Source: Blakeslea trispora
Lineage: Eukaryota > Mucoromycota > Mucoromycetes > Mucorales > Choanephoraceae
Length of the DNA: 64,000 nt
Assembly: GCA_025331445.1 (NCBI GenBank)
Contig: JAIWNE010000038.1
Location: 1 to 64,000 of the forward strand
Direction of reading: 5' to 3'
In this document: piece by piece, positions 45,801 through 58,590 of the stretch
How the letters are laid out: every line of letters starts with the position of its first letter
How positions within the stretch are numbered: position 1 is the first letter of the stretch
Program-made: the position numbers and the translations under genes
Notes under the pieces: generated by a model
What the model was told of the DNA's origin: nothing
Seen by the model: only the letters and a program-made list of their open reading frames with translations
Databases searched by the model: none

Positions 45801-48674
45801 TTGGCATCAATGATATGTTTAATATGTATGAAAAAGTTCAATTCGTATGAAAAAAGAATAAAATGTTCAAAGTAGAAAAAAAAAAAAGCAATTTGGCATT
45901 GGCAGGAGATTAAAAAAATAAGTTCGGTGGTTAAAACGAAGACAATGACGCATGAATTGCTCAGTTATTAATGAAGGGCTTAGCATTGATTTACTTTCAA
46001 TATGACAAAGAAAATGGAGCGATTGTTCAAAGGTTTAAATCACGGGTTGTGAGAGCGCCACTTCGCACCTTTATTCTTAAAAAGGCTGCGAGGGTTAGTA
46101 TTTCTAGAGGAAAGATGTTTTTAAAAGTTAGGCCACAAAGTAATGACCATTGTAATGGACGGCTTGACCCTTCTGTTAAAAGAGCAACTGGTTAATCTCG
46201 ATTCGTACTTTCAAAAAAAAAAGATCAACGATCCTACGATTCAAAACAAGACTGAATGAAGCAAAAAGATGAAAAAGGTCAATTGTTCAAAGAAATACTT
46301 TAAATACACTCTAGCCTCAAGAAGGCTTTTCTTCTGTATGAAATTCAGCAATCGATGTCAGTTTTTGTGGCTGCCCAAGAAGTTAATGTTGGAGGAAGTA
46401 CATTTGAGAGGAAGAGCTGCAATAAAATTTAAGTCCCTTCATTCTAAAGAAGAAGACAGCCCTAAAAAAAAATTGCAAGATCAGCATAAACAAGGTCTTA
46501 TTGAGGGTTTTTTGGACGTGCCACTCTGGAGTGCTGTTTTTCAAAGTGAACCTCAAGATAGGACATAACCCTCACCCTAACATTTTGTTTTTGTGTTGTA
46601 AGTTTTGATGGTTTTCTGTTTATTTGCATGTCTTGAACCAGAGCTTCTAATTCGCAGTACTTCTTTTGTTTTTCTTGATACAACTTCTATACTTTACTGC
46701 TGTTCGAATGTTAAAAAAAAAGAGAAAAGCATAGCTGATGGTTGTCAATTAGCAATAAATGGCTTTGTTTACTTGAATAAATTGTCTTTTTGAATAACAA
46801 TTGACAGTTTCAGAGGGTTCTTGATATATCGCTTCTAATCATAGCCACAGCATGGAGTGCATTGATTATGGGCTGAAAAGGCTCAATTGATCTTCTCATG
46901 TTTAGTGTAACCCAATAGTTACTGTTAGATATTGAAGTACCAAAAGTAAAGGCATGTTATATATTTTAAGCGATGTATCTAGTAACAAGACAAAGTAGAA
47001 AGTAATTCAGAGACATTATTAGCACTATACATTACAATTTGGTGGACTAAAAGTACAATAAATACAAGGACTTCGATATTTCATCTTATTCTCTCTTTTA
47101 CTGTAGATTAGATGGTGCTAATGATCTGCATCAGTCGTTTTCTGTCTATATGCTAATGATAGAAATGTGGTCTTTTTGCATCATCAAACAAATAATCAAG
47201 GTGTTCATTGATATAGACTAGTCTACACAAAGAATAAACAAACACTTGATATATCAACCAATGAGGACATCAATTAATAATGCGGTCAACCTGCTCTACA
47301 AAGCAAGCCATTTGCTAATCATTACTTAGATCACTATACAAAAGGTTTTTGATAGAAAAAAGTCACGTGCTTTATCATGATTGCTGTCGCTTGTTTGTAT
47401 AAATGAAACTCAATGAGCCCCTCCTTACTCACTCTTTCTTTTTTTAACAGTACCTTTTCTCTCTTTCCAGAAATGGGGTAAGTCATTTACTCAAGAGCCA
47501 AAAAAAAAGACATCTGAGAAGCAAAAAGCTAAAATGCTTTTTACACTTTAGACTTTCTAAGTTTGGGGGTCATATACCACTTTTAGAGGAATTGTGAAAC
47601 ACGACACACCACAGTGGCACACCCATAGTAAAGTTCAAAAAGAATAAAACTCTATCCAACCTATTTTTTCAACTTGTCGCTATAACATGATGTTGGGTGT
47701 GAATTTATTTTCCGTATAAATACACTTCACTAAAGCTCAGTTTTTTTTTTTTTTACTCACACCTTTACATTTTATTCAAAAGTCTCAAAGACTTGGAACA
47801 TATCACTGTCCTCATATTGTATTCGATATCTGGTGTTACATTATCTATGAGAACCATCTTACGTGGAGAATATCTCGCTAATAGCTCTATAATCAAAGCA
47901 ACATAAGTCTAGAAAATCACCTTTTTTTTTTAAAAACCAAAAAGCACATTCTGATAATAGTCCGTATTCTCATCCTACTAACAAACGGATAATATCAACA
48001 CAAGACCAATAGTTATAAATGACTGCTGAACCTATTCTCTGCTGAGAGATATAGCCATCTAAACAACATCTTATAATAACAAGAACTCTATGAGAGCAAC
48101 AGTTTCATTATACTCTGAAAATTTCCATCTTTTATAAAAAAAAACACTAGTTGTTTTGAACTATTCCTTTGAGGAAACGAACTAGCGCTTGTTTTTATAC
48201 AGGTACATCATATTGAGCATTCTCTCAAGATTCTTATCAAGCAAGACATATTGATTGAGCGCATTGAGACTATTCCTTTTTTTAAAGGTCTCTTTTCGGA
48301 AACCATCAAATGATTTTTGAAAATCGCCATTTGGAACCGTAAGCGCTGTAAATTATCTTATGCTAGCTGTAATCGGGTTTCAGATCATTGATTGCTTACA
48401 AACATAAACAAACAAATCAGGCTGTTTCTCTTCACTTGCCCCTTTTCTTGTCTTTTTTTTTTCTTTTTTTTACTTTTTCCCTTATTCTTTTCTGTATCTG
48501 TTTCGGTGAAGAATCTTTTGGATCACTGTGTTTATATGTATGTCCATATATATACATACATATGCGTGTATATATAGTGTGAGAGCGCGCTAATACAGTT
48601 TTTCTTTTTTTCTTTTCTCCTTCATCTCTTTGTTTTACTTTCTTTCTTCTATTCTGTCTCCTTATTTATAGTCT
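45801..48674. other. 2.9-kb intergenic region between divergent formin and FHA-RING genes
   Basis: No gene is supported. Frames at 45971-46195 and 46269-46568 (+) are Lys/Arg-rich and match nothing I know. Two promoter-like blocks, TATAAAT at 47398 and TATAAATA at 47715, each precede a pyrimidine tract, but no following coding exon was found. The 5' UTR of the FHA-RING gene probably lies after 48590. Confidence 0.5.
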
Positions 48675-49742
48675 ATGTCTAGCCCAAACAACCATAATGG
48701 CAATGATAGTGATAACCACGCGTTGCGTGTTGTCCCTCACCTTGACTCCCATAACGCACTCGTATTTCCCATCATGGAGTATATCCTAAACAGTTCGCAG
48801 GTACTAAAAATTGGACGTACAACAGCAGATAGAAGATCATCTTCCAACAGTATGACTTTTAGAAGCAAGGTTGTAAGTAGAAGACATGCAGAAATATTCG
48901 TCCAAAATGAAAAGGTATGTATGAAAAAGAAAGAAAAATCGAATTTACTAACTAGCACTATAATAAAACTTGTGTGGTTTCCAAGGTATATATTCGTGAT
49001 ATGCAATCTTCTTCAGGCACCTTTTTAAACAATAGAAGACTATGTTCAGCAAATCAAATATCGGAGCCATTTGAGATACATAACAATGATATAATTCAGC
49101 TTGGAGTGGACTATCAAGGGGGAACGCAAGGTATATTAAGAGAAGTCAGATAAAACGAAAAAAGAAAAAGACAAAAAGCTTTTTTTTTATTGTGGATCAT
49201 AACAGAAGAACAAACTCTTTCATTGGATAGAAATTTACCGCTGTGTCAAAATGAAAATAGAATTGAATAAAAGTCAGCAGCAAAATGAGACCATCAGTCA
49301 ATATAAGTAAAGTATCTCATAGAGCTTTCAATCGATCAAAGAGGCTCAATATAGGTTCTATAGTCTTAGATCATATCAGTCGCTAAAGCAATTTGTGACT
49401 CCGCCAGATAGACAAAGCGTTCATGATTGTGCTTCAAGAAATTCAATAGATGCCTTAGATGCAATGGAGATTGATGGAGAAGTAAAAAAAGAAGATGATG
49501 ATGACGGACTTCAGATAGGTGAATGTTGCATATGTTTATTTGCTATTGCTCCATTTCAAGCATTGTTCATTACACCATGCTCTCATACATTTCATTACAA
49601 ATGCCTCCGCCCTCTATTAGCAAATCACCCAGGCTTTCTATGTCCACTGTGTAGAAGTTATGCTGATCTGGATAAAAACGTGTCGCTCGAGGTGGAAGAT
49701 GTCAAGAAGATGCTCCGGGCAAACAAAGGCAAGTCTCCTTGA
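48675..49742 (+). CDS. FHA-RING E3 ubiquitin ligase (Dma/CHFR-like)
   Basis: Predicted ubiquitin ligase that reads phosphothreonine through an FHA domain and acts in septation/spindle checkpoints. It starts MSSPNNHNGNDSDNHALRV. FHA motifs are LKIGRTT, KVVSRRHAEIFVQNEK and, after an intron (GTATGT at 48915), VYIRDMQSSSGTFLNNRRL, which includes the conserved Arg, Ser-Arg-His and Asn. A further intron (GTATAT after GGTQ) ends at GGATAG and gives EIYRCVKMKIELNKS, a conserved linker in Dma proteins. The RING is C3H2C3-like: CCICLF, then PCSHTFHYKCLRPLL, and CPLCRSYADL. The protein ends RANKGKSP at 49742. Length about 280 residues, within the range of Dma1-type proteins. Four exons or so. Confidence 0.92.
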
Positions 49743-51540
49743 TACTATAGTCTACCATTTACATACCCTCAATTAAAAAGCCATTGTACAACATTTGTTC
49801 ATTTGATGTGCAAGCCGTCATGGTGGCAATGATCTTCTGTCCTTCACCACAACATACACAAAGTTTTCATTTACACAATGATTTAATGTCTTTGCGTCTC
49901 CTTCTTTTGAACAGTCTGAAAAAAGGAGTCTGCATTCATGTTGTCTCCTTGCAAATTACACAAAGCTAATCAAGCACATGCTGTACACTTGTCTAAATCT
50001 ACTCTTTCCTTTCTTAAAACTTTCTTTATTGTTGCTGTAGATGCATTTAGACCAAAGAAAAATGTCTCCTTTTGAAAAGCAATTGCTCCCAAAAACTTAA
50101 AGAAAAAAAACTTTACATCAATGTATAAGACGAATACTCCAATTCGTATTTTTGCTTGGTGAAACCCAACTGCGTTTGTCATGTGGAATAAAAAGAAAAT
50201 TTAAAAACAAGTTTCATTGTCTTACAATAATAGCAAAAGAAATGAAACTAGACGAACGAGGAGTTCTACAGAAAGTCTACCAGAACAGACAAAAATAGCC
50301 CTGTCACTCCAGGTTCTTTTTAAGAGTCAAACGACTTTTTTTGTTTTTGCATCTGCAACTTCTTTCATGCTGTATGATCAAGGGGAGCAAAATGTATAAC
50401 GCCCTGTTTCTGACAACCTAATTCTCTAGAAGCGAACAAGATATACACAGTCCACCCAAACAGAGATATAAAAAAACAAAACAGAGCTTACAGTTATATG
50501 TACTTATTACCTTATAATGTATTCCAAAATTACAACAAGCTACAATCTTTGATGACTTGTCCTGATCAAAGGAAATGAACTCCTTAGTATTTGTTGTTGT
50601 TTGCTGTTCAGCTTTATATGGAGGTATAACACTGACTAAACATAATACGGTCCTTCCTATTTAGGTCAGCTATCTTCATATAAAACATATCAAGCTAGTC
50701 TTATCTTGTTTTGGTTGTTTCTAGCATAAATCAAGTATTTTTCAAGAGTTTTAGGTATGACAAGAAGGATGGTCTATGCATACATAGTTATACCATTGAA
50801 TTTGAAAGATCAGTTTGCCTGTAATTCGTCTTTGGCTCTATGGAACTGGCTTTGATAGAGGTTATTGGTTAAAATCATTCGATCGTAAAAGGAGAACCTT
50901 TATAGTATCGCTAAAATCCTTTCTACTCTCATGTATTGTTCAAATCTGTTTTTTACTAGGCTATAATTAAAATGAAACTTTTTTATTGTTTGAGGATAAT
51001 CTGTATTACTCGATAAAGCTCCTTTAAGTATGAAAAAAAAAACAAATATTTCAAGTGTGCTGCATTCAACTTGATAAATTCAGAGCATCATAGACAAGCT
51101 TATTTTAGTTACAAAGGCGAATCACATATACCTGATTAAACAGGCTAAATAGGAACGAACAAGCTAAAGGAGTCATACAAACTTACTGATGAAGAACCTT
51201 TACTTTGAATGCAAGAATCAGAAAGAGAAAAAAGGAAGATAAACACCAAGTCTTTTTACCCCTTAACGTTTTATCCATTACAATTTCAGGCTTTCTTAAA
51301 AGGAAACTTAAGCTCCGAATCTCGATACACAAGGGAGTTAGCTATAAGAGAGAGAGAGAGAGTGAAAACTACATTTAGGTCTGGAGATCCAATAAGGAGT
51401 AATAATTTCTGATGTATATATATGAAGTCGATCCCAACAATTTGGTTTCTTTTAAATAACTTTTTTTCGCTTCTTTTTTTTTTGTTGTCTTTTTCTTTAC
51501 CTTTTTTTTTTATCTTCTCAACTAAATCTTTTTCAAATTG
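49743..51540. other. 1.8-kb intergenic region, no gene supported
   Basis: Short AT-rich frames only (for example 50217-50399 and 49970-50182 antisense). An AG dinucleotide run is present at 51345-51361. Pyrimidine-rich sequence from 51430 to 51535 is the likely promoter/leader of the next gene. Confidence 0.5.
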
Positions 51541-52106
51541 ATGATCATGTCACCATTCAGTTCCCGTTCAAAAAAACAACCCTCTTTCTTATCCTGCTCT
51601 TGTGCTTGTCATTTCGAATCAAGCAGTTCATCTAGCAGTACATCTAGTAGTATAATAAAATCACCTACACGTTGGTTCCCTCGAATCCGACGCCGATCTT
51701 CATCTTCCTTTTTCTTTTCTGATTTCTCATCAAGTAGCAGCCGAAGAGATTCCAATGAGTACAATGCTGAAGTCGACAATGATAAGCAAATGGACGACTT
51801 TGAAGCATTGTACAAGCTAGCCCTTGATGAGGTATGAACTAACAAAAAAAATGCATTATGCAATCAAACTCATACTCTATTTGCTTATCAAAGATGGATT
51901 ATGCAATTGAGTTTCAAGGTTCTATTTACTATAACGGAGATCTTGTTACAGCTACAGAGGCAGTAGATAGCTGTTTGGAGCGATACAAAGTCTTGATTCA
52001 CACACTCCCATCAGATCGATCTCGCCAGTTTCGAGAGAAGTGGACTGATGTCTTGTTTGATTTAAGATCACGATTGGATTCGCTTCCGTTTGTTTCAGAC
52101 AATTAG
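51541..52106 (+). CDS. Small serine-rich protein of unknown function
   Basis: Two exons joined by an intron of about 60 bases (GTATGAAC at 51832 to ATCAAAG near 51891). It starts MIMSPFSSRSKKQPSFLSCS at 51541 (a second Met is at codon 3). The N-terminal half is low-complexity Ser with Arg patches (RRRSSSSFFFSDFSSSSSRR). The C-terminal half looks globular and helical: DFEALYKLALDEMDYAIEFQ, then GDLVTATEAVDSCLERYKVL, and REKWTDVLFDLRSRLDS. The helices following EALYKLALDEMDYAIEFQG resemble a TPR/MIT-like pair (a growth-by-duplication unit A..A..Y), but a domain call would need a profile search. About 165 residues, no signal peptide or membrane segment. Confidence 0.72.
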
Positions 52107-54049
52107 ATTTCAAATGATCAGCAAAGATACATAGCTCACTGTACTTTGTACACTTATACATATGCCTTTACTTTTATACCTATAACGATCACCGCGTCAA
52201 AAGCGATTATGTACATAGCAAGCATGCTGCCTCTTTTTTTTTTTGGGGCCTCTCAATTATATCGTTTTCATACCTCCTTTGCAGAAAAACACAAAGCTTA
52301 AAAATACGCACAAATATTTATATATATATATATATACATACACCACCTTTATTCATAGCACGCAAATAACTTCAAATAAATCCTGTTATTCGTTGTACAT
52401 TTTTTAACAAAACATATAGATCTTCTTGTGAATACAGGAACAGTTTAGATGTTCTTATTCAGTCTATCCTATCGGTGGAATTACAAATCAATTAGTGTTG
52501 ATTAATTGAGGATCAGCATATGTCAATTGTCAATGTAAAACAAAAAACAGGGAGAGCTGTTAATGAGGTGGTTTGTAGTGTCAAATGCTTTGTTGTTGTT
52601 CACTTGTACGTTGCGTAACATAGTTCAACTGTACAAGCAGTTTGTGTTACACTCGAATTTCATATTCATGCACATTTTGCTTCCGATCGGTTCTGTTACG
52701 TAATGCGCGCTTTTTGCAGACTATGAAGAGATATGAAAGCAAGATCTTTAGCCCTGAATAAATATATCATAGATGTTTGTTGCCCATTATAGTCAAGAGA
52801 GGTTTGATTTTGGAAGTGTCTAAAAAAAATAAAAAAAAGGGGGGGGGAGAAATAGCAAAAAAAGCAAGTAAAAAAAATTTTTATTGGATGTTTTAGGTTT
52901 AGTCCAGTAAATTGGGTTTATTAGTTTGGCACGGCCGATCTAGCAAGTTCGAATAAAAAATCAGGCCTTTTTTCTCGAATTGGTCATGGTTGTATTTCAA
53001 AAGAAAAATGTTCTTTGTTATAGCTACTTGGGTTATCGAACAACAAACAATACAAGAGTGTAGCCAAAAGTAGTTTAACTAACAGATACAAACAAACACC
53101 ATAGATGGTCACCATTATTCACAAAAGCTTTTAAAAGGTACAGCATTATCTATCAAAAACTTACTTATAAGCTTAATCTGCAAAATCGTTGATTTAAACT
53201 GGTGCTCAAGATCTAAAGGACTCAACTGTAAAGTCTAAGGCGATAATATCATGCTCAACTGCAAGATAGAAAATATATCATACATATATGTTTTGTTCTC
53301 GAAAGCCTATTGTACGTATAGAACTGTATATTTTCAAATGTTTCCTCCAATCAATGCATTCAAGATATGCCATATAAAGATATCCAACCAATGATTGATG
53401 CAAAGCTCTTGATATGATCCAAACCCAGCTTCGTGTTGTTCTTTTTTTTTCTTTGTTTAATTAACTGAAAGACTATGCAAGAGACTTGAGTTAAGATCTA
53501 GAATTTCTCACTCTAATCAAGGTAGATAGCTTATCTAAACCAAGAGCTTCAAACTGGCCATTTAGACACCCAAGCTTACTATTTTTTTTGAAAAGTTTTT
53601 ATTGTAACAAATTGTTTTCAAGTAATTAGACTTAGTTAGTAATATGCCGATTATGCTTCTTTTATTGGTTAAGAATAAAACATAAAGAGACATGTGGGTA
53701 GCATGCAGTAGGCAAAAACTCAATTTGATCTTCTTACTGCATGAAGGCTTGACAAGAACGATGTTGTTCTTTTGAAAGAAAAACAAGACGCAATGTATTA
53801 TGTGAACTGTATTATTTGGATCGTCGTCAGCAATATGGAGAGTTTGTTATCTTTAGCTTTCAGGTCCATTTCGTGATTCAAAAGGAGTTTCATTTGGTGC
53901 AATGTGACTGGTTAGAATTTCACACACTTGTTTATGCATTTCTGTTTATCTTGCAAGCTATAAAACTAGTATCGCCTTTAGATCTGAAACGCTTTTTTTC
54001 TCTCTTTTCTTTTTTTATTTTTTTTGTGCATTTTAAACGCGATATTATC
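52107..54049. other. 1.9-kb intergenic region, no gene supported
   Basis: It contains an AT dinucleotide run (52319-52335), a poly-G run (52840-52847) and poly-A tracts. An inverted pair CTTGTAC / GTACAAG lies at about 52603-52640. Frames at 53562-53786 and 53816-54049 are low complexity. The T-rich stretch before 54050 is the likely leader of the SDR gene. Confidence 0.5.
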
Positions 54050-55306
54050 ATGACTGGTTCAAGACTCTCAGGAAAAGTTGCAATTGTCACTGGTGCTGCT
54101 GGGTAAGTTGTTTGTTAGGTCGAGTTTGTTATGCGTTTGCGACTCTAATGTGTATCACTTCCTCTTCTAGTGGCATCGGATTTGAGACAGCAGTTTTGTT
54201 TGCCAAAGAAGGAGCTAAAGTAGTCTGTGCTGATCTCAACGAAGCCGGTATTCAAAAGACTTTAGACAAGATTAAAGAACTTGTAGGTGAAGGTAATGCT
54301 ATCGGTGTAAAGACAGATGTATCCAAGGAAGACCAAGTCAAGGCTTTGGTTGACAAAGCAATGGAGGTCTATGGTATGTGAAGGCTTCAAGTGCGCCAAA
54401 CGGCATGTTCGTCTAAAAAACATTGAATAGGAAAACTCAACATCATGTTCAATAATGCTGGTATCATGCATCCCCAGGACGATAACGCTCTCAATACAGA
54501 AGAGAATATTTGGTAAGATCCCGAACTTTAAAAAATCAAGCCGATCTAAATAAAGCCTAACTATAAATATGTAGGGATCTTACAATGAATATCAACGTCA
54601 AGGGTGTCTGGTATGGTTCTAAATACGCGATTATAGCTATGCGCAAAAGTGGAGGCGGTTCTATTATCAACACAGCCAGCTTTGTTGCACTGATGGGTGC
54701 TGCTACCCCACAGTTAGCATGTACAGTGTTTCATGTTGTTTATTGAATGATGGAAAAGCTAACCTTTGTTTTTTTTAAACATAGACACTGCATCAAAAGG
54801 TGCTGTCTTGGCCATGACGTAAGTAATTGATTCTTAGATAAGACTAGATTGAGATAAGCGTAAAAGACTAACATTCTCTTAGGCGTGAGCTAGCTATGGT
54901 TCATGCCCGTGAAAACATCCGATTCAATTCACTCTGCCCTGGCCCCATTCGAACACCATTGCTTATGGACTTTTTGAATACAGATGAAAAGAAGCAACGC
55001 CGTCTTGTTCATGTTCCTCAAGGAAGATTTGGTAAGTAAAAGCGCAAAAGGAAACTACATGTTCTTATCGACATATTGTAGGTGAGGCAATTGAACAAGC
55101 TTATGGTGCACTATTCTTGGCTTCAGATGAAAGCTCTTATGTTACTGGTACAGACTTTAGAGTTGATGGTGGTTTGGCATCTGCTTATGTGGTAAGTTTG
55201 AGTTTGAGGGACTTGTAGAGAGTACACAGCCGGCTCATTTTATATCCTATAGACTCCTGAGGGTGATCCTCAAGGCACTGTTCCTCGAAACTTTGCGGAC
55301 TCTTAA
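54050..55306 (+). CDS. Short-chain dehydrogenase/reductase (classical SDR)
   Basis: Predicted cytosolic NAD(P)-dependent oxidoreductase. It starts MTGSRLSGKVAIVTGAAG; the first intron (GTAAGTTG at 54102) splits the glycine-rich motif TGAAGGIGFE. The Asp in VVCADLNEAG at the end of beta-2 favours NAD(H). NNAGIM, NTASFV (Ser) and YTASKGA (Tyr, Lys) supply the classical active site, and LCPGPIRTPL is the usual post-strand-6 motif. Introns follow at 54373, 54512, 54720, 54820, 55032 and 55191, all short. The end is VTGTDFRVDGGLASAYV and then a tail ending NFADS at 55306. About 275 residues. The substrate cannot be predicted from sequence. The CDC123 start is only 76 bases downstream on the same strand. 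Confidence 0.93.
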
Positions 55307-55382
55307 TTTCTCAAGACATTGAATTTTTTTTTCCTTTCCTTTAAATAAATCTACTGCTTAAACTTAAATTAAAAAAAGAAAT

Positions 55383-56670
55383 ATGACTGAAGACATTGAG
55401 ACACAAAAGTTGAGCTTTGTGAACATTAGCTATAAAGATATAGACAACTGTTCGTTTAGTCAATGGTATCCGAAATTCAAATCAAACACCTTCAAGTCCA
55501 AGATCTTGAGATTAGATCGACAGTTTGTTGATTACTTGAATGCAGAGGGAATATACTTGCCAGAAGATGGGTAAGATCTGAAGAGATGCAAGCCATTGAC
55601 AACTAACTAGCATACCCCAATATGAGATTAGAAGACCTAAAGCAGCTACTATAGAAGAATATGAAAGCGATGAAGAATTTGTAGGTGAAGATCAAGAAGA
55701 CAAGGTAAAAAGCATCAATTTTATGACTTTCTATCGTGTTGAACAAAATACATAGACGCCACATTTTCCAGAGATTGAGCAAGCCATTAGAGAAGCTATC
55801 TATGAATTCGATGGAGCTGTCTTTCCAAAGCTCAATTGGACTTCACCAAGAGACGCAGCTTGGATTTCAGCAACACAGACACTCAAATGCACTTCACCCT
55901 TTGATGTCTTTCTCTTGCTCAAATCATCAGATTTTATTGAACATGACTTGAACCATGCCTATGAAAACTGTGCTGATATAGAAGACAAGAGCGAAAAAGA
56001 GATACAATATGACCTTGTACTCCGAAAATGGTACGATTTACAGCCTTCAATGGAATTCCGTTGCTTTGTCAAGGACCAGGAGATTATTGGTATCTCACAA
56101 CGAGACATGAACTTTTATCCGTTCCTGTTAGATATACATCAAGATATTGAACAACAGATCTTTCAGTTTTTTGAAGATGTTGTTCATGACCAATTTGATA
56201 GCCTCAGCTGTACGTACATGACTGTATCTAGTCTCGTATACATACTCATTTGTTTCTATTAGATGTGTTTGATGTCTATGTTCAGAGATCAAACAATAAA
56301 GTTTTCTTGATGGACTTCAACCCTTTCAGTCCTACAACCGATGCTTTACTGTATGACTGGAATGAATTAATGTCGTGTAAGTCTATCAAGTAACTACATT
56401 GTCTCTCTTTCTTGCTAAAGTCTTTTTTGTTATTTTCAAGTTGACCTTGATAAAACTCAGCCAGAGATGAGACTAGTAGAAAATCAAGCTCAAGCTGATG
56501 CTCTTTCTTGCCATGCACCCAAGTTTGCTACCAACATGATTCCTAGAGATGTAATAGACTTGTCTTCAGGCAAATCTATTGCAGAATTTGCCCAGGAGTT
56601 TGAGAGAGCAATGAAAAAGACAGAGGAAGATGGCAATGCCTATGATACAACAGATGATGATAGCGAATAA
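55383..56670 (+). CDS. CDC123: CDC123 / D123 family, eIF2 assembly factor
   Basis: ATP-grasp-like protein that joins eIF2 alpha and gamma subunits, needed for translation initiation and cell-cycle entry. It starts MTEDIETQKLSFVNISYKDI. Family blocks in order: CSFSQWYPKF, LPEDG then an acidic insertion (EEYESDEEFVGEDQEDK), FDGAVFPKLNWTSPRDAAWI, LKCTSPFDVFLLLKSSDFI, LVLRKWYDLQPSMEFRCFVK, and, after an intron, VFDVYVQRSNNKVFLMDFNP. PKLNWTSPRDAAWI and FRCFVK/DFNPF carry the Lys, Arg, Asp and Asn used for ATP/Mg binding. The C-terminus is acidic (AYDTTDDDSE). Length about 345 residues, typical. Four introns, the last before FDLDKTQPEMRLVENQAQ. The very short distance to the SDR stop implies either a tiny promoter or one inside the SDR 3' end. 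Confidence 0.94.
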
Positions 56671-56896
56671 ATATATCCTATTTTCAGCCATGTACATCTT
56701 TTTTTTTATTCTATACTACTTGTAAAGTGATGCATATTAGCTCAAATACGTATAGCTTTAGAGAAATTAGATACAAAATTACATTATGATTTATTGATAG
56801 TATGAAAAAAAATTGAAAGGGGGGAATGATGGTATTCATACATAGGTATTAGTTAGATATATATATATAAGATGAAAAGACAGACAATCAAAGAAA

Positions 56897-58590
56897 CTAA
56901 TCCTTGTAAATACCAGCTTCTTCATCACGCTTCATTTGCTCGGTATCAACCTTGTAATCGTCTTTGTATGCCAAGATCACACCTCTGTTAAAGAGTTCAT
57001 CAATGTCTTCCAAAGAACGACCTCTTGTTTCAGGAAGGAAGACAAAGGCAAATGTACCCATAAGAACAGCACATGAGCCAAAGAAGAAATATGTACCATA
57101 GGTAATTCTAGCAAGCATAAGTGGAGTTACTTTAGCAATTGTGGCATTCATAGCCCAATTGAAAGCTGTAGTGATCGAAAGTGCTAGAGCACGAATACGG
57201 GTAGGGTAGATTTCAGAACAGACAATCCAGACAATAGGACCCCAAGAGAATTCGTAACCAATAGCAAAGACGTAGACCATGATGATAGCAACATAACCCT
57301 TAGCACCAACGACAGCACCAGCAGAAGCACTAAGAGTACCACCATTTTCATTTTGAAGAGACAAAATCATGCCACCAAGAACATAGAAAGCAATCATCAT
57401 GACAAGTGAGCCAAGCATCAAAGTTCGTCGACGACCAAGATTAGTATCAATCATGAAGAATGAGATGATTACAAAGGCAACCTTGACAGCACCATAGACA
57501 CCAGTAGCAAGGATATCAGTTTCACCACTATTCAAACCAATGGACTTGAAGATTTCAGGAGCATAATAGTTGACAGCGTTACTACCGGTCCATTGTTGAA
57601 AGATTTGCAAACAGATACCAATCAGTAATCTATGGAAATTGCTGCGTTCGAAGAGTTCCTTGTATGATCCAGATTTGGATTCTTTGTCAAACTTGGCAGC
57701 AGCTAAAATTTCTTCATATTCTTCCAATAGCTCAGGGTGGTCTTCAGGCAAGTCTCGGAGTCTTGATAATTCTCGTTTGACATCTTCATTACGGTCTTTG
57801 ACGGCAAGCCATCTAAGGGATTCAGGCAAGAAGGGCATACCAACAGCAAGAACAACACCAGGAACAAGCTGAATAGCAAGGGGAATACGCCATTGAGCAT
57901 TGCCAGCGGGAAGATGCTTCAAGCACCCATAATCAACCCAATAAGAAATCATGATACCCAAGACAATCAAAAATTGCCAAAGAGTACCAAGACGACCTCT
58001 TAATCTTCGGGGAGCGATTTCAGCGATGTACATAGGAACCAGCATAGAACAAGCACCAATGCCCCCTAATAAATAAGAAAATCAGTAAACAATAAATCAA
58101 TAAAATGAGCAGTTATACGTACATCCACCGAAGAAGCGGCCTGCCATCATAGCTTGGACATTGGGAGCACCTACTTGAAGAGCAGAACCGAACAAAAAGA
58201 CAATAGAAGCAACAACAACAGACCATTTTCGGCCACAGGGATCTAGATCAAACATATTAATAAAGTGTTCAAATTGGATATTTGTTTTTTTTTCTGTTGT
58301 AATTTACCAGCCATAAAATTAATCATTAGAGCACCTGCACAACAGCCAGCTTGAAGCACAGATACAATATCACCTTTAATGCTTGCAATTTCTGCAGCAT
58401 TACCAGCAACACCAAAGTATTCTGGGAATGTTGGCATAGTTAATACACCGGAAATGACGCCTATGAACATTGATTTGTTTAGTCATTGCGGATGAATCAT
58501 TTGTTTTTTCTTTGATTTACCAATATCATAACCGAACAAGAAACCACCAATGCATGCAACAGTGGTTGCAAATTCTGAAAGGTACTTCAT
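56897..58590 (-). CDS. MFS sugar transporter (hexose-transporter family)
   Basis: Twelve-helix plasma membrane sugar/H+ symporter or facilitator. It starts MKYLSEFATTVACIGGFLFG at 58590; an intron after YDI (donor GTAAAT at 58527) joins GVISGVLTMPTF. Family signatures: DPCGRKW, AEIAPRRLRGRLGTLWQF, FLPESLRWL, IFQQWTGSNAVNYYAP in helix 7, LGRRRTLMLGS, WGPIVWIVCSEIYPTRIRA, and PETRGRSLEDIDELF. Helix-7 QQWTGSNAVNYYAP is typical of hexose and glucose/xylose carriers. It ends DEEAGIYKD at 56897. Three introns are confined to the N-terminal half. About 525 residues. It converges on CDC123 with 226 bases between. Which sugar is carried cannot be told. Confidence 0.93.

Noticed and set aside
45971..46568. 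Two basic + strand frames as a possible gene
   Set aside because: No consistent splice linking them, no domain, and flanking sequence looks non-coding.
46560..46582. Telomere-like CCCTCACCCTAAC
   Set aside because: Only about two degenerate units, not an array; no reason to call an interstitial telomere.
52900..53000. Possible tRNA-like T-loop (AGTTCGAATAA)
   Set aside because: No acceptor or anticodon stem could be folded around it by eye.
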